From positions 310,001-374,000 of the forward strand of contig NZ_FXAJ01000002.1 of assembly GCF_900177535.1 (NCBI RefSeq): a stretch of DNA of 64,000 bases. Direction: 5' to 3'. The first letter of the stretch is position 1, and each line of letters opens with the position of its first letter. Source of the DNA: Priestia filamentosa. GTDB taxonomy: Bacteria > Bacillota > Bacilli > Bacillales > Bacillaceae_H. A program made the translations under genes and the position numbers. Positions 1 to 8,894 of the stretch are shown piece by piece. Under the pieces are notes generated by a model. The model did no database searches. It had not been told where the DNA came from and saw only the letters and a program-made list of their open reading frames with translations.

Positions 1-1
1 T

Positions 2-607
2 AATCTTTCAGATGATATTATTTCGGATTTAATTCGAGCAGAAGTAGACGATGAGAAGTTTACAGATGATGAAATTGTACGCATAACAATGATGATTTTA
101 GGAGCGGGTATTGAAACAACAAGTCATATGTTAGCTAATACATTTTATGCGCTGTTATATGACGATCAATCGATATATAAAGAATTGCGCTCTAATATAA
201 AACTAGTGCCGAATACGGTAGAAGAAATGCTTCGCTATCGCTTTCATATGTCAAGAAGAGACCGTACTGTAAAACAAGATAACGATTTGCTTGGTGTTCC
301 TCTGAAAAAAGGAGATGTCGTAATTGCATGGATGAGTGCGGCGAACGTTGATGAAGAAGTATTTGAAAATGCATTTTCACTTGATATTCATCGTTCCAAC
401 AATAAAAAGCATTTAACATTTGGAAGTGGCGCGCATTTTTGTCTTGGTGCACCGCTTGCAAGATTAGAAGGGCAGATTGCACTCGAAGAATTTGTTCAAC
501 GATTTTCTAAAATTGAGCCTGTAGAAGGATTTGAATTAGAAGAGAATTTAACAGATTCAGCAACAGGTCAATCTTTAACACATCTTCCCCTTAAAGTATA
601 TAAGTAA
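2..607 (+). CDS. Cytochrome P450, C-terminal part (5' end outside window)
   Basis: Haem-thiolate monooxygenase; the reading frame is open from the first bases of the window, so the N-terminal half is missing. Visible P450 landmarks: I-helix oxygen-activation motif GAGIETT, K-helix ExxR in EEMLR, and the haem loop FGSGAHFCLGAPLARLE with the cysteine that ligates iron. The class is a soluble bacterial P450 (CYP107/CYP109-like by general appearance), acting in the cytoplasm with a ferredoxin or flavodoxin partner not encoded here. Substrate unknown. A strong terminator follows directly, so it is the last gene of its transcript. Confidence 0.95.
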   Translation, partial: NLSDDIISDLIRAEVDDEKFTDDEIVRITMMILGAGIETTSHMLANTFYALLYDDQSIYKELRSNIKLVPNTVEEMLRYRFHMSRRDRTVKQDNDLLGVPLKKGDVVIAWMSAANVDEEVFENAFSLDIHRSNNKKHLTFGSGAHFCLGAPLARLEGQIALEEFVQRFSKIEPVEGFELEENLTDSATGQSLTHLPLKVYK

Positions 608-615
608 ATACGAAC

Positions 616-652
616 AAAAAAGGAGCAGCTCTTTTGGGCTGCTCTTTTTTGA
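616..652 (+). terminator. Rho-independent terminator after P450
   Basis: Inverted repeat GGAGCAGC / GCTGCTC with a short loop, followed by TTTTTT. It ends the P450 transcript before the PadR gene. Confidence 0.85.
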
Positions 653-767
653 GCTATACTAATGTTTATTGACATGATAGAAACGCTAAGAAATTTAAGG
701 TACACTGAGATGGAAATAATATTAATAAAAGTTATTTGTTGAAACTGTTAGAAAGTGGGGCAATTTT

Positions 768-1331
768 ATGTCACTGTCACTGGAGATTTTTATACTGGGT
801 ATTCTAAGTGAAGGACACAGTCATCCGTATGAAATCAAGAAAACGATCTTGAAAAATTTAAGCGATGAGGAAAACCTTAAAATAAAAGATGGTACATTGT
901 ATTATCGATTTGATACGTTACTAAAAAAAGAACTTATTCAAAAAGTAGAAATCGTTCGTGAAGTAAATCGTCCTGATAAAACAATGTACGCTATTACAGA
1001 TAAAGGACGAGAAGTATTAAAAGAAGATATTTATAAAAGCTTTAAAAACTTTTCAAATATCAAAACAGTCTATTCATCCATCCTTTTTTTAAAACATGTA
1101 GATCTTCAAATTGTTATGTTTCTTGTTCAAGAAGCAATTGAAAAAGTAAAGAAACAAAGGGAACAGTTAATAAATGAAAGTGCTGCAGAATGGTGGGAAA
1201 GTAGGGAAACTGAAATAGACTATGGCAAAAAAGAAGATTATCATTTTGTTAAAAACCATTTTAATGAAACAATAGATTTCAACTTAGCGGGCCTTGAAAA
1301 ATTTCTTGCGTTTCTTAAACAAAAACAATAA
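768..1331 (+). CDS. PadR-family transcriptional regulator
   Basis: 187 residues. The N-terminal winged helix (about residues 1-80) begins LEIFILGILSEGHSHPYEIKK and includes DGTLYYRFDTLLKKELI, typical of PadR N-terminal domains; the remaining half is helical, like the Vir_act_alpha_C dimerisation region of longer PadR proteins. PadR proteins usually repress a nearby efflux or detoxification gene and release DNA on ligand binding. Start ATG follows GTGGGG. It stands alone between two terminators, so its target is not obvious; the upstream P450 is a candidate by position only. Confidence 0.85.
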   Translation: MSLSLEIFILGILSEGHSHPYEIKKTILKNLSDEENLKIKDGTLYYRFDTLLKKELIQKVEIVREVNRPDKTMYAITDKGREVLKEDIYKSFKNFSNIKTVYSSILFLKHVDLQIVMFLVQEAIEKVKKQREQLINESAAEWWESRETEIDYGKKEDYHFVKNHFNETIDFNLAGLEKFLAFLKQKQ

Positions 1332-1367
1332 AAAACGGCCCAACAATATGTTGGACCGTTTTTTTTG
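1332..1367. terminator. Bidirectional terminator
   Basis: Hairpin with arms CCCAACA / TGTTGG flanked by A-run and T-run on the two sides, so it can stop both the PadR gene and the convergent response-regulator transcript. Confidence 0.8.
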
Positions 1368-1391
1368 ATAAGTATAAATATTCAAGGAAGT

Positions 1392-2042
1392 TTACGAGTC
1401 CATCAGCCCTTGTTGAAATGCATAGCTTGTAAGCTGGACTCTATTTTCAAGGTGAAGTTTGCTTAGAATATTTTTTAAGTGACTTTTTACTGTATGCTCT
1501 GAGATAAAAAGAGATTCCGAAATGTCCCGGTTTGAAAGGCCTTTTGCGACAAGATGCAATACTTCAAGTTCTCGATTAGACAAAGGAATTTCTTTTGTCT
1601 CTTCCTTTTTATTTTGAGGAAATTCTTTTAAGATTTGAAAGGCAATTTCTTTTGACATTGGCACTTCATCTAACGCAAAAGCTTTCAAATATTCATACCA
1701 AGAATCGGATTGAATATTTTTCAACAAATAGCCTTGAGCTCCTTGTTTCAAGGCATTAAACAAGTCTGTAATATCATCAGAAACGGTGATGATTACAATT
1801 TTTACATATGGGAATTGGAGCTTGATTCTTTTTGTCGCTTCAAGACCATCCATAACAGGCATTTGAATATCCATTAAAATAATATCTGGCATTAACTTTT
1901 CTGTTAATTCAAGTGCTTCTTTCCCATTTTTTCCTTCGCCAACAATTAAAAAGTCTTCATATTCTTCAAGTATATCTCGAATGCCTTCTCTTGCATGAGC
2001 ATGGTCATCAACAATTAAAATTCTAAAAGATCTTTCCTCCAT
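1392..2042 (-). CDS. NarL/FixJ-type response regulator
   Basis: 216 residues: receiver domain 1-125 with acidic pair VDDH, phosphoacceptor Asp58 in MDIQMPVMDG and conserved Lys in LLKN; LuxR-type helix-turn-helix at about 150-210 (LSNRELEVLHLVAKGLSNRDIS). It should be phosphorylated by the kinase encoded 3 bp upstream and act as a DNA-binding activator or repressor. The pair is divergent from ycnJ-ycnI, which makes these copper genes a candidate target; this is inference from position. Confidence 0.93.
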   Translation of the reverse strand: MEERSFRILIVDDHAHAREGIRDILEEYEDFLIVGEGKNGKEALELTEKLMPDIILMDIQMPVMDGLEATKRIKLQFPYVKIVIITVSDDITDLFNALKQGAQGYLLKNIQSDSWYEYLKAFALDEVPMSKEIAFQILKEFPQNKKEETKEIPLSNRELEVLHLVAKGLSNRDISESLFISEHTVKSHLKNILSKLHLENRVQLTSYAFQQGLMDS

Positions 2043-2045
2043 TTA

Positions 2046-2861
2046 TTATGCCTCCTTTTTTAGTTCAACAATTGTTTCATCGTTTTCCCGTCGCATTGAA
2101 AACTCCCAATTCATATCACGAGCTCGATTTTTCATAATTTGAAGTCCATATCCTTCATGGATAGGGAAGGTAAAGCCTGTTCCTTTATCTTTTACATAAC
2201 AAAACCAACCATTTTCTGTTTCTTTAGCAAGTATCCAAATTTCATTTGTTTTGGCATGCTTCATTACGTTTGTGACCGCTTCTTTAATACACGCAAAAAG
2301 CTCAACTTTTTCTTTAGAAGAAAGGGTGTCCTCTTTGATTTTCCACTGAAGATGAACGCGCATAAAGTGCTGATTTTCCAGCTCTTTTTTGTATTGATGA
2401 ATACGTTCTTTCCAGCTAAAAGTAGTGTGGGTTGGAGCATATTTTAAATTCGTAATTGCTTGCCTTGTATCATCGTGAACGTGCTGAAGCGTTTGTTTGA
2501 TTTTTTGAAAATCCTCATTTTCTTGAAGGCCGTGATGACGCCCAAATTTATTTACTTTTACAGATAAGAGAAAAAGCGACTGAGCAATCCCATCATGAAG
2601 CTCGCGTGCTAAATTTTCTCGTTCAAGCAAAGCCGCTTTTTTCGCTTTCTCAGTTTTTAACTCTTCATGCATACGTTCTAAAATCGCAAACAGCTTGCGC
2701 AAAAAGACGATTGTAATTATAAAAACAAACAGAGGGGAAAGAATATTTCCTGTCTCCATTGAAATATAGGGAAGCAAGAAAGCGTGACGACTATATTCCC
2801 AGAGACCAATTGCAACCGTTGGCAATATTAAAATTAGCCATTTAATTCCTTTATAACTCAA
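2046..2861 (-). CDS. Sensor histidine kinase, NarL-partner (HisKA_3) type
   Basis: 271 residues. Two hydrophobic segments near residues 8-32 and 40-60 leave almost no extracellular loop, so it probably senses a membrane or intracellular signal. A short coiled region leads to the H-box LARELHDGIAQSLF (His89), then the ATPase domain with EAVTNVMKHAK (N box) and DKGTGF (G1 box), and GYGLQIMKNRA. Followed at 3 bp by its response regulator: one transcript. The gap to ycnJ (about 160 bp) must hold divergent promoters. Confidence 0.92.
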   Translation of the reverse strand: MSYKGIKWLILILPTVAIGLWEYSRHAFLLPYISMETGNILSPLFVFIITIVFLRKLFAILERMHEELKTEKAKKAALLERENLARELHDGIAQSLFLLSVKVNKFGRHHGLQENEDFQKIKQTLQHVHDDTRQAITNLKYAPTHTTFSWKERIHQYKKELENQHFMRVHLQWKIKEDTLSSKEKVELFACIKEAVTNVMKHAKTNEIWILAKETENGWFCYVKDKGTGFTFPIHEGYGLQIMKNRARDMNWEFSMRRENDETIVELKKEA

Positions 2862-3019
2862 ATTCTCACCTTGTTTCTTTTCAAATGTGTCTATATTTTA
2901 TCATTTGTTGTAACGTTTGCTCTATTTTTTAATCAAAATCACTCTTTTGAGTTATTATTTTAATTTTTACTTTCTCTTATAATGAACAAGGAGTATTAAA
3001 GAGGTAAGGAGCAATAAAT

Positions 3020-4588
3020 ATGATGAACAAAAAAGTACCGCTGCTTTTATGCTTTTTGCTTCTGCTTGTATTTCATCCTTTAAAAACATCTGCACACGCT
3101 GTTCTTTTAAAGGCAACGCCAGAGGAGCAAAGTGAGCTAAAAGAAATGCCAGATGAAGTTTCGCTTACATTTAATGAACGACTAGATGGAGAAGTGTTTG
3201 ATCTTAAAGTTCGAGATGACAAAGGAGAGGTTATTACAAAGAAAAAGGCTGTCATTAGTGAAGATCACAAAACAATTTCGCTAAACGTTCCGAATCAGTC
3301 AAAAGGAATCTACACGTTAAGCTATTCCATTGTTTCAGCTGACGGACATCCTGTAAAAGGAACGTACATATTCTCAGTTGGTGAAAAAATAGCAGGTCCT
3401 GTATCAGATAGTAATGATGGATTCCAACAGGGGAGCGACACAATTTATAACATCTTGTTATCAATTGTGCAAGTTTGTTATTATCTTTTTCTTTTGTTAT
3501 CGGTAGGATGGGTGTTGTGGAAATGGTTCATTCCATTTCAAACTAAAGAAAATGAGGAGACTTACGGTCAAAAGCACAAAGGAATTTATTTAAACTACAT
3601 AGTCTTTTTAGTATTAAGCATTGTAGTGCAAGCGATGAACGTATTAAATGGTTCCTCCGCTTCCCAAATAGGCGCATTTATCTTTAGTTCTGCCACAGGA
3701 CTTTCTTGGATTATTTCACTCTTTTTAGCATTTATCGGCTATTTTCTTGTTTCAAAGTACAAAGGATTTGATTTTGTATGGGCAGGGCTTGTTCTTTTAG
3801 TCAGTACATTAAACGGTCATGCTGTTGCAACAAACATACCGTACTACACAGTCATGCTTGATTTTATTCATCTTATTACAGCTGCACTATGGGCTGGAGG
3901 GATTGTATATCTTCTTCTTTTCTTTAAAAAGCATAGAGAAGACGTTCTGTTATTTATGCCGAAGTTTTCAAAGACAGCACTCTTTAGCTTACTTTTACTC
4001 ATTATCACCGGTATTTTATATACGCTGGTGATTGTACCAAGCATTAGCGTGATTTTTCATACGACGTGGGGAATTTTACTTCTTGTAAAAGTAGGGCTTG
4101 TGTGCATTGTGCTTATCATCGGAGCATTAGTCCGGAATGCATTGAAGAAAAATGAGCAAACTAATTTGAAAAAGCTTCTTACTTTAGATGTAACGCTAAT
4201 GGCACTAATTGTGATTATTGTCGGGATTATTACTCATTTGAACCCAATTCCGCAAAATCAACCGTTGTTATGGAAAGAAGAGCAACAAGGAATGTACATT
4301 GTAACCAAAACAAGCACGTTGCAACAAGGAAACTTTGCAATTGTTGTTAGCCCGTCACAACCTAAAGACGGTTCTTCGATTCAAATGGTAACAGCTACGT
4401 TAACACCAAAAGGAAAAGGGAAAGAAGAATCTATTGAAATCCCGCTTGAAAAAGAAGACTCATCGTCTTACAAAACGAGTAAAGCTGTACTTCCATATGC
4501 CGGAGAGTGGGACCTCTCGGTTAGAGTGGTTACAACAGAATTAGATGAATTTATTATTCACAAAAACATTCAAGTTTTTGATCATTAA
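3020..4588 (+). CDS. ycnJ: Copper-resistance CopC-CopD fusion protein (YcnJ-like)
   Basis: 522 residues. Signal peptide ends at about residue 25 (KTSAHAVLL); the mature protein would start with His, the copper ligand of CopC domains. CopC domain 26-125 carries DGHPVKGTYIFSV. A CopD-like membrane region with about eight helices follows (150-415), then a C-terminal extracytoplasmic domain of about 100 residues. In B. subtilis YcnJ takes part in copper acquisition and resistance. It forms an operon with ycnI 18 bp downstream. The usual copper repressor gene ycnK is not next to it; a two-component system occupies the upstream side instead. Confidence 0.93.
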   Translation: MMNKKVPLLLCFLLLLVFHPLKTSAHAVLLKATPEEQSELKEMPDEVSLTFNERLDGEVFDLKVRDDKGEVITKKKAVISEDHKTISLNVPNQSKGIYTLSYSIVSADGHPVKGTYIFSVGEKIAGPVSDSNDGFQQGSDTIYNILLSIVQVCYYLFLLLSVGWVLWKWFIPFQTKENEETYGQKHKGIYLNYIVFLVLSIVVQAMNVLNGSSASQIGAFIFSSATGLSWIISLFLAFIGYFLVSKYKGFDFVWAGLVLLVSTLNGHAVATNIPYYTVMLDFIHLITAALWAGGIVYLLLFFKKHREDVLLFMPKFSKTALFSLLLLIITGILYTLVIVPSISVIFHTTWGILLLVKVGLVCIVLIIGALVRNALKKNEQTNLKKLLTLDVTLMALIVIIVGIITHLNPIPQNQPLLWKEEQQGMYIVTKTSTLQQGNFAIVVSPSQPKDGSSIQMVTATLTPKGKGKEESIEIPLEKEDSSSYKTSKAVLPYAGEWDLSVRVVTTELDEFIIHKNIQVFDH

Positions 4589-4606
4589 AATAGAAAGAAG
4601 GATAAT

Positions 4607-5230
4607 ATGATGAAGAAAAAAGTAACAACGATTTTAGCTGCTCTTGTACTATCAACTATTTCTTTTGTAGGAGCTGCAAGTGCACACGTTGTTGTTTATC
4701 CACAGGAAGTAACACAAGGATCATATGAAAAATTTACGGTCCGTGTTCCAACTGAAAAAGACATTCCAACAACAAAAGTGAAAATTGACATTCCAAAAGA
4801 TGTGGAAATTTCACGCTTTGAGCCAAAGGCTGGCTGGACGTATGAGCTTGAAAAAGATTCTTCGGGATTAATTAAAAGTGTAACATGGACAGCAACTGGT
4901 GAAGGACTTTCAGCAACAGAGTTTGGAGAGTTTAGCATGCAAGGTAAAGTTGGCGATTCAGCGGAGAAAATTGCTTGGAAAGCGTATCAAACATATAAAG
5001 ACGGCTCTGTTGTCGCTTGGGAAGGACCAGCAGATGCAGAGTTACCAGCATCTGTTACAAAAGTTGTAAAAGGTAATACAACAACAGACGCACACGGTGT
5101 TGCTACAGAAGAAACAACAGATAACGAAGAAACTGAGGACAATTCAACTTCTAATGTTCCTCTAATCCTTTCTATTATCGCTGTTATCTTAGGAGCTGTT
5201 GCTCTTATGCGCTCATTTGTAAAAAAATAA
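4607..5230 (+). CDS. ycnI: YcnI-family (DUF1775) copper-associated membrane-anchored protein
   Basis: 207 residues. Signal peptide with cleavage expected at ASAHVV; the DUF1775 domain begins with the mature His, which in B. subtilis YcnI binds Cu(II) through the N-terminal His. Residues 27-150 form the beta-sandwich domain (VYPQEVTQGSYEKFTVRVP, then GWTYELEKD). A Thr/Glu-rich linker leads to one C-terminal transmembrane helix (about 183-203) ending FVKK, so the domain is tethered outside the membrane. Likely delivers or holds copper for YcnJ. Start uses GAAGG; ATG 4607 or 4610 cannot be distinguished. Confidence 0.92.
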   Translation: MMKKKVTTILAALVLSTISFVGAASAHVVVYPQEVTQGSYEKFTVRVPTEKDIPTTKVKIDIPKDVEISRFEPKAGWTYELEKDSSGLIKSVTWTATGEGLSATEFGEFSMQGKVGDSAEKIAWKAYQTYKDGSVVAWEGPADAELPASVTKVVKGNTTTDAHGVATEETTDNEETEDNSTSNVPLILSIIAVILGAVALMRSFVKK

Positions 5231-5235
5231 ATATG

Positions 5236-5275
5236 AAAAAGAGACGTCCTAGAAAGGGCGTCTCTTTTTTTAGAA
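5236..5275. terminator. Bidirectional terminator between ycnI and PAP2 gene
   Basis: Stem GAGACG / CGTCTC around a short interior, with A-run before and TTTTTTT after. It overlaps the 3' end of the convergent phosphatase gene. Confidence 0.85.
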
Positions 5276-5848
5276 GTTTCGCGTTGTATTTCTTCCCGAA
5301 AAAAATGTGCTTTCAAAAATAGGATTCAATGGTTTTAGCTTAAAGACAATATAGTGGGTGAAAGAAGCCATAATGATGCCGTTTAATGCTCCTGCCATAA
5401 TATCAAGTGGATAATGTACACCTACCCATACTCGTGAAAAAGCAATTCCAATCGCAAGTATTCCCCATATGTAGCGAGTACGAGAGCCGCATAAAATAAT
5501 GGTGAAAGCAATAGCAAAGGCAGCTGTAGCATGATCGCTTGGAAACGAGGAGCTTGTGCTATGTTCAACTAATTGATTCACCTCATGTGATACAAACGGC
5601 CTGTCTCGAAAAAAGAAAAAGCGAATCACACGGTTGACAGCGAACCCAAGCACAAGTGCAAAACCGGCTTGCATTGCGATAATGCGTGAGGAATTGCGAT
5701 TGATAAGAAATAAAACGACAAGCAATAGCGCAAAAGCATACTGCAAATAGTCCGCAAAGAAAATCATAACATGATCAAAGAACACATTGTGATCTGCTTT
5801 ACTGTTCACCCATTCAAACCACGAATAATCTAAATCTCCAATATTCAT
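5270..5848 (-). CDS. PAP2 undecaprenyl-diphosphatase (BcrC/YbjG-like)
   Basis: 192-residue membrane phosphatase with the three PAP2 motifs: R-x6-RP in RFFFFRDRP (Arg where Lys is usual), SFPSDHATAAFA with catalytic His, and SRVWVGVHYPLD with the second catalytic His and Asp. About five transmembrane helices. BcrC proteins recycle undecaprenyl diphosphate at the outer membrane face and give bacitracin resistance; length and spacing match. RBS AAAGGGG sits 7-8 bases before ATG. A different isoprenoid or phosphatidic substrate cannot be excluded. Confidence 0.9.
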   Translation of the reverse strand: MNIGDLDYSWFEWVNSKADHNVFFDHVMIFFADYLQYAFALLLVVLFLINRNSSRIIAMQAGFALVLGFAVNRVIRFFFFRDRPFVSHEVNQLVEHSTSSSFPSDHATAAFAIAFTIILCGSRTRYIWGILAIGIAFSRVWVGVHYPLDIMAGALNGIIMASFTHYIVFKLKPLNPIFESTFFSGRNTTRNF

Positions 5849-6158
5849 CCAAAAACCCCTTTAATCTCTATTACATTCTCTTGTTTAGCATCCAAGTAAG
5901 CCATTTTTTTATATTTATATAAAACAAGAGAAACAACAATTACAAGGACGTTAGAAAGAAAAAATGGTTGCAGTTTCTTTTGAAAAAAGTAAAATGTTCC
6001 TCTTATTTAAGCTATATAACCTGTAAGAGGGAATCATGTCCCTATTGTTCTATACATCATGTAAATTAAGAAAGGTTATTGAATACCCTACTCTTTTACC
6101 GCCCATAATATTAACATTTGTATTTCTTACAAGTTTTTACATGCAGGAGGAGAAAACA

Positions 6159-7595
6159 TTGAGTAAATTGCCAATCAAGAAAATTCAAGGTCGTGCCGTA
6201 GACCTGCCGATTAGTGCAAGACCACATCTTAATCCAGATGATGTAAAAGTACCAGAAGGGTATGAAGTAGAAGTTGTGGCAGCAGGGCTCTCTTTTCCAA
6301 CGGGAATGGGATTCAGTGATGATGGAACGCTTTATATTCTAGAGGGAGGAAGTACATGGCCAACCCGTCCAGCCCTTCCGCCGAGAATTTTGCAGTTAAC
6401 CCCTTCAGGAGAATTGGACGTTTTTGCAATTGAGACATTGGGAGGACCTCGTGGTGTTACATATCGAGATGGATATATCTATGTAAGCTGCAAAGGTGGT
6501 TATTTAGCAAGAATTGTCCGCTATGATGTAAAAACACGGAAACGAGAAGTTTTAATTGAAAAAATTCCAAGCGGTGGCTGGCATGAGCCAGGCGGACCTG
6601 TGTTTAGTCCACATGACGGATTAATGTATTTTGCGAACGGGTCTGTATCTCAAAATGGCGTTTGTCTGCCTTCTGGATTCGGAGTTGACCTTGCGAAACA
6701 CCCACACGCCCATGATATTCCTGGTGTTGATATTACGCTTACAGGAAACAATGTAACATCAAGAAATCCTCTTATGCCGTTTCCTTTCTTAACCGAAACA
6801 GGTCCATATAAGCCATTTGGAACACCAGCTAAAAAAGGGGAGGTTATTAAAGGGGAGTTATGGTGTTCAACAGGACTTTGGCGCTCAAAACCTGATGGAA
6901 GTGATGTTGAGCTTTTAGCATGGGGGCTTAGAAATCCATATGGGTTGGCATTTAATGAAGATGGCGAACTTTATGCATCAGACAACTGCTTAGAAGAAAA
7001 AGGAGAGCGTGCTGTTGCTGGAGATCCAGATCGTATTTGGCATATTAAAAACAGTAAAACGCCGCATGGAAGTGTCAAAACTCCTGATTGGTATGGTTTC
7101 CCTGAAATGAGAGCAGACGGCGTACCTGTGTGGGATGAGAAATGTAAACCATCAAAAGGGCAACGAGCGGAAAGACTTATTGAAAATTTACCAGAATGGG
7201 CCGGACCACCTGCATATCTTGAAAAACCTCACTCTGCAATGACGCAGATGGATTTTTGTCGTTCAGACTTCTTTGGCTATAGAGGAGAACTGTTTGTCAC
7301 AGAATGGGGCACATATGCGCCATTAAACTCTCCACATGAAAAAGACATTAATAATGGATTTAGAGTTATGCGTGTTGATGTACATAAGGGAACATCAGAA
7401 GTGTTTTTGGAAAATAAATTCCAGGGTGCTTCTTCTTATAGTGGAACAGGCGGAATTGAGCGCCCTGTAGATTGTAAGTTTCATCCAGACGGAAAAAGTT
7501 TATATGTTCTAGACTTTGGTTACTCACCTGTAACAGAAGGACTTGTTGAAGCATATGGACATACGGGCGTTCTATGGAAAGTAACGAAAAAGTGA
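6159..7595 (+). CDS. Beta-propeller sugar-dehydrogenase-like protein (glucose/sorbosone dehydrogenase fold)
   Basis: An open frame extends upstream to an ATG at 6036, but AGGAGG at 6145-6150 placed 8 bases before TTG 6159 makes TTG the better start (478 residues, no signal peptide). Repeated blade motifs include FPTGMGFSDDGTLYILEGG, GPRGVTYRDGYIYVSCKGG, GLRNPYGLAFNEDGELYASDN and DCKFHPDGKSLYVLDFG. This is the pattern of soluble PQQ-glucose/sorbosone dehydrogenases, but no PQQ biosynthesis gene is present and catalytic activity is unproven. Its 3' end overlaps or abuts the next gene, so the two are translated together. Confidence 0.8.
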   Translation: MSKLPIKKIQGRAVDLPISARPHLNPDDVKVPEGYEVEVVAAGLSFPTGMGFSDDGTLYILEGGSTWPTRPALPPRILQLTPSGELDVFAIETLGGPRGVTYRDGYIYVSCKGGYLARIVRYDVKTRKREVLIEKIPSGGWHEPGGPVFSPHDGLMYFANGSVSQNGVCLPSGFGVDLAKHPHAHDIPGVDITLTGNNVTSRNPLMPFPFLTETGPYKPFGTPAKKGEVIKGELWCSTGLWRSKPDGSDVELLAWGLRNPYGLAFNEDGELYASDNCLEEKGERAVAGDPDRIWHIKNSKTPHGSVKTPDWYGFPEMRADGVPVWDEKCKPSKGQRAERLIENLPEWAGPPAYLEKPHSAMTQMDFCRSDFFGYRGELFVTEWGTYAPLNSPHEKDINNGFRVMRVDVHKGTSEVFLENKFQGASSYSGTGGIERPVDCKFHPDGKSLYVLDFGYSPVTEGLVEAYGHTGVLWKVTKK

Positions 7596-7606
7596 GGATG
7601 AAGAAA

Positions 7607-8161
7607 ATGAATGGAAAACAGGAAGTTATCTTAATTGAACTTGATGATCATACGTTAAAAAAACGGCTAGATGAAGTAGAGAAATGGTTTGAGCATATTT
7701 TAACTCTTCAGTTTTCCCTTGAAAAAGTGTTAGAAAAAGCAATTCCCAAAATCAAAGAACCACACATAAAAGAGGCAATGGAAAAAGTACAAGAAGCAAA
7801 TAAATTTCACACAGAAAGTGCTCAAAACTTGTTTCATATTATTAACCGAAAATGTAATACAACTCGTGATCAAGCGACAGCCTTAGTAATGGGAAAGCTT
7901 GAAGAAAGTGTAGTAAAAACACAGGACGTTTTTGGAGGGGCGTTTGGATCTTGGCAAGATATTCATCTTCTTTTACTCGTAAACGAGCAAACAAGAGGCG
8001 CATTTGGGGTTGCTGAACAGCTTGGATTATCATTAGGAATTAAAGAAATTGTAAAAGCCGCTTTTTCTATTACACATGAAAAGACGATACATCAGCTTTT
8101 AATTCAGGAGTATATGTTAGAAATGGCTCCTATCTCTATTTTGTATAAAGAAGATGCATAA
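7607..8161 (+). CDS. Helical protein of unknown function, coupled to the beta-propeller gene
   Basis: About 184 residues, nearly all predicted helical (LDEVEKWFEHILTLQF, KEAMEKVQEANKFHTESA, EQTRGAFGVAEQLGLSLG), with scattered Glu and His that could suggest a ferritin-like bundle; no family is recognised with certainty. The frame also offers ATGs at 7574 and 7598; GTGAGG at 7592-7597 favours 7607. It lies at the end of the preceding gene, so translation is probably coupled. Partner role for the beta-propeller protein is inference from position. Confidence 0.7.
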   Translation: MNGKQEVILIELDDHTLKKRLDEVEKWFEHILTLQFSLEKVLEKAIPKIKEPHIKEAMEKVQEANKFHTESAQNLFHIINRKCNTTRDQATALVMGKLEESVVKTQDVFGGAFGSWQDIHLLLLVNEQTRGAFGVAEQLGLSLGIKEIVKAAFSITHEKTIHQLLIQEYMLEMAPISILYKEDA

Positions 8162-8213
8162 GCAAGCATAACTTCTCACTTTTGTGACTACGCTTAGTAA
8201 TGGAGGTGTAGAG

Positions 8214-8801
8214 ATGAGCGGAATGAAAAGAATCTTTTACGCTTTAAACAACGATGGGAAGAAGGCAGCACAAGTACACTATCCAAAAACGGTAACTGTC
8301 ATAATTGGTAGTCTGTTAGGAGCAATAGCTGCATTGCTGCAATCAGCAGGCTTGTTTGCAGGGATTGGTTATGCTGTGAGTATGTTTTCAACAGCACCGA
8401 TTTTGCTTGCCACCATGTTTTCTTTACGCACAGGTTTTTTAACGTATATACTAACAGGCTTACTGTTAGTCATTTTGCAACCAACTGAAGTCCTAATTTT
8501 TCTATTTACAACAGGACTATTAGGAGTAAGTTTAGGGATGACCTTGAAAAGGATAAATAAGGCTCTTTTTCTACTGTTCTTTCCGTCTGCTATCCTGTCA
8601 ATTGGCATTTTTCTTTTGCTTTATGTATTTCGATATCCAATTTCAGGCTGGGTGTTTTCTCTGAACATGAATATGAGTATTATATTGCTTGTTCCAGCTT
8701 TTTCGTTATTATATAGCTGGATTTGGATCACTGGATATAAAAAAGTATTAAAAAGAGTAAAACGAAGCATTCCTACAAGGACAGCTATAGATGAAAAATA
8801 A
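8214..8801 (+). CDS. Integral membrane protein of unknown function
   Basis: 195 residues from ATG 8214, chosen because GGAGG at 8202-8206 is well spaced; the frame is open from 8184. After a short basic N-terminus, about five to six hydrophobic helices follow (VIIGSLLGAIAALLQ, PILLATMFSLRTGFLTYI, LIFLFTTGLLGVSLG, LFFPSAILSIGIFLLLY, SIILLVPAFSLLYSWIW), then a basic tail. The compact glycine-rich helices resemble small substrate-binding membrane components such as ECF S-subunits, but no signature supports that. Third gene of the unit beginning at 6159; a strong terminator follows. Confidence 0.7.
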   Translation: MSGMKRIFYALNNDGKKAAQVHYPKTVTVIIGSLLGAIAALLQSAGLFAGIGYAVSMFSTAPILLATMFSLRTGFLTYILTGLLLVILQPTEVLIFLFTTGLLGVSLGMTLKRINKALFLLFFPSAILSIGIFLLLYVFRYPISGWVFSLNMNMSIILLVPAFSLLYSWIWITGYKKVLKRVKRSIPTRTAIDEK

Positions 8802-8840
8802 AAAAGCTAAGCGTTTCGTTTTATTTATAGTAAAAAAGGC

Positions 8841-8884
8841 AATAAAATCCCCCCAACTTAGAGATAGCTGGGGGGATTTTATTA
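8841..8884. terminator. Strong bidirectional terminator
   Basis: Long inverted repeat with arms AATAAAATCCCCCCA / TGGGGGGATTTTATT. It separates the three-gene unit from the convergent HesB-like gene. Confidence 0.9.
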
Positions 8885-8894
8885 TCTTATTTTC

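Noticed and set aside
669-706. TTGACA before the PadR gene as a full promoter
   Set aside because: The -35 is perfect but the only good -10 (TACACT) is 26 bp away; at 17 bp there is just AATTTA.
6036-6158. Start of the propeller protein at ATG 6036 with an apparent N-terminal hydrophobic segment
   Set aside because: AGGAGG at 6145-6150 points to TTG 6159; the hydrophobic stretch would be non-coding leader.
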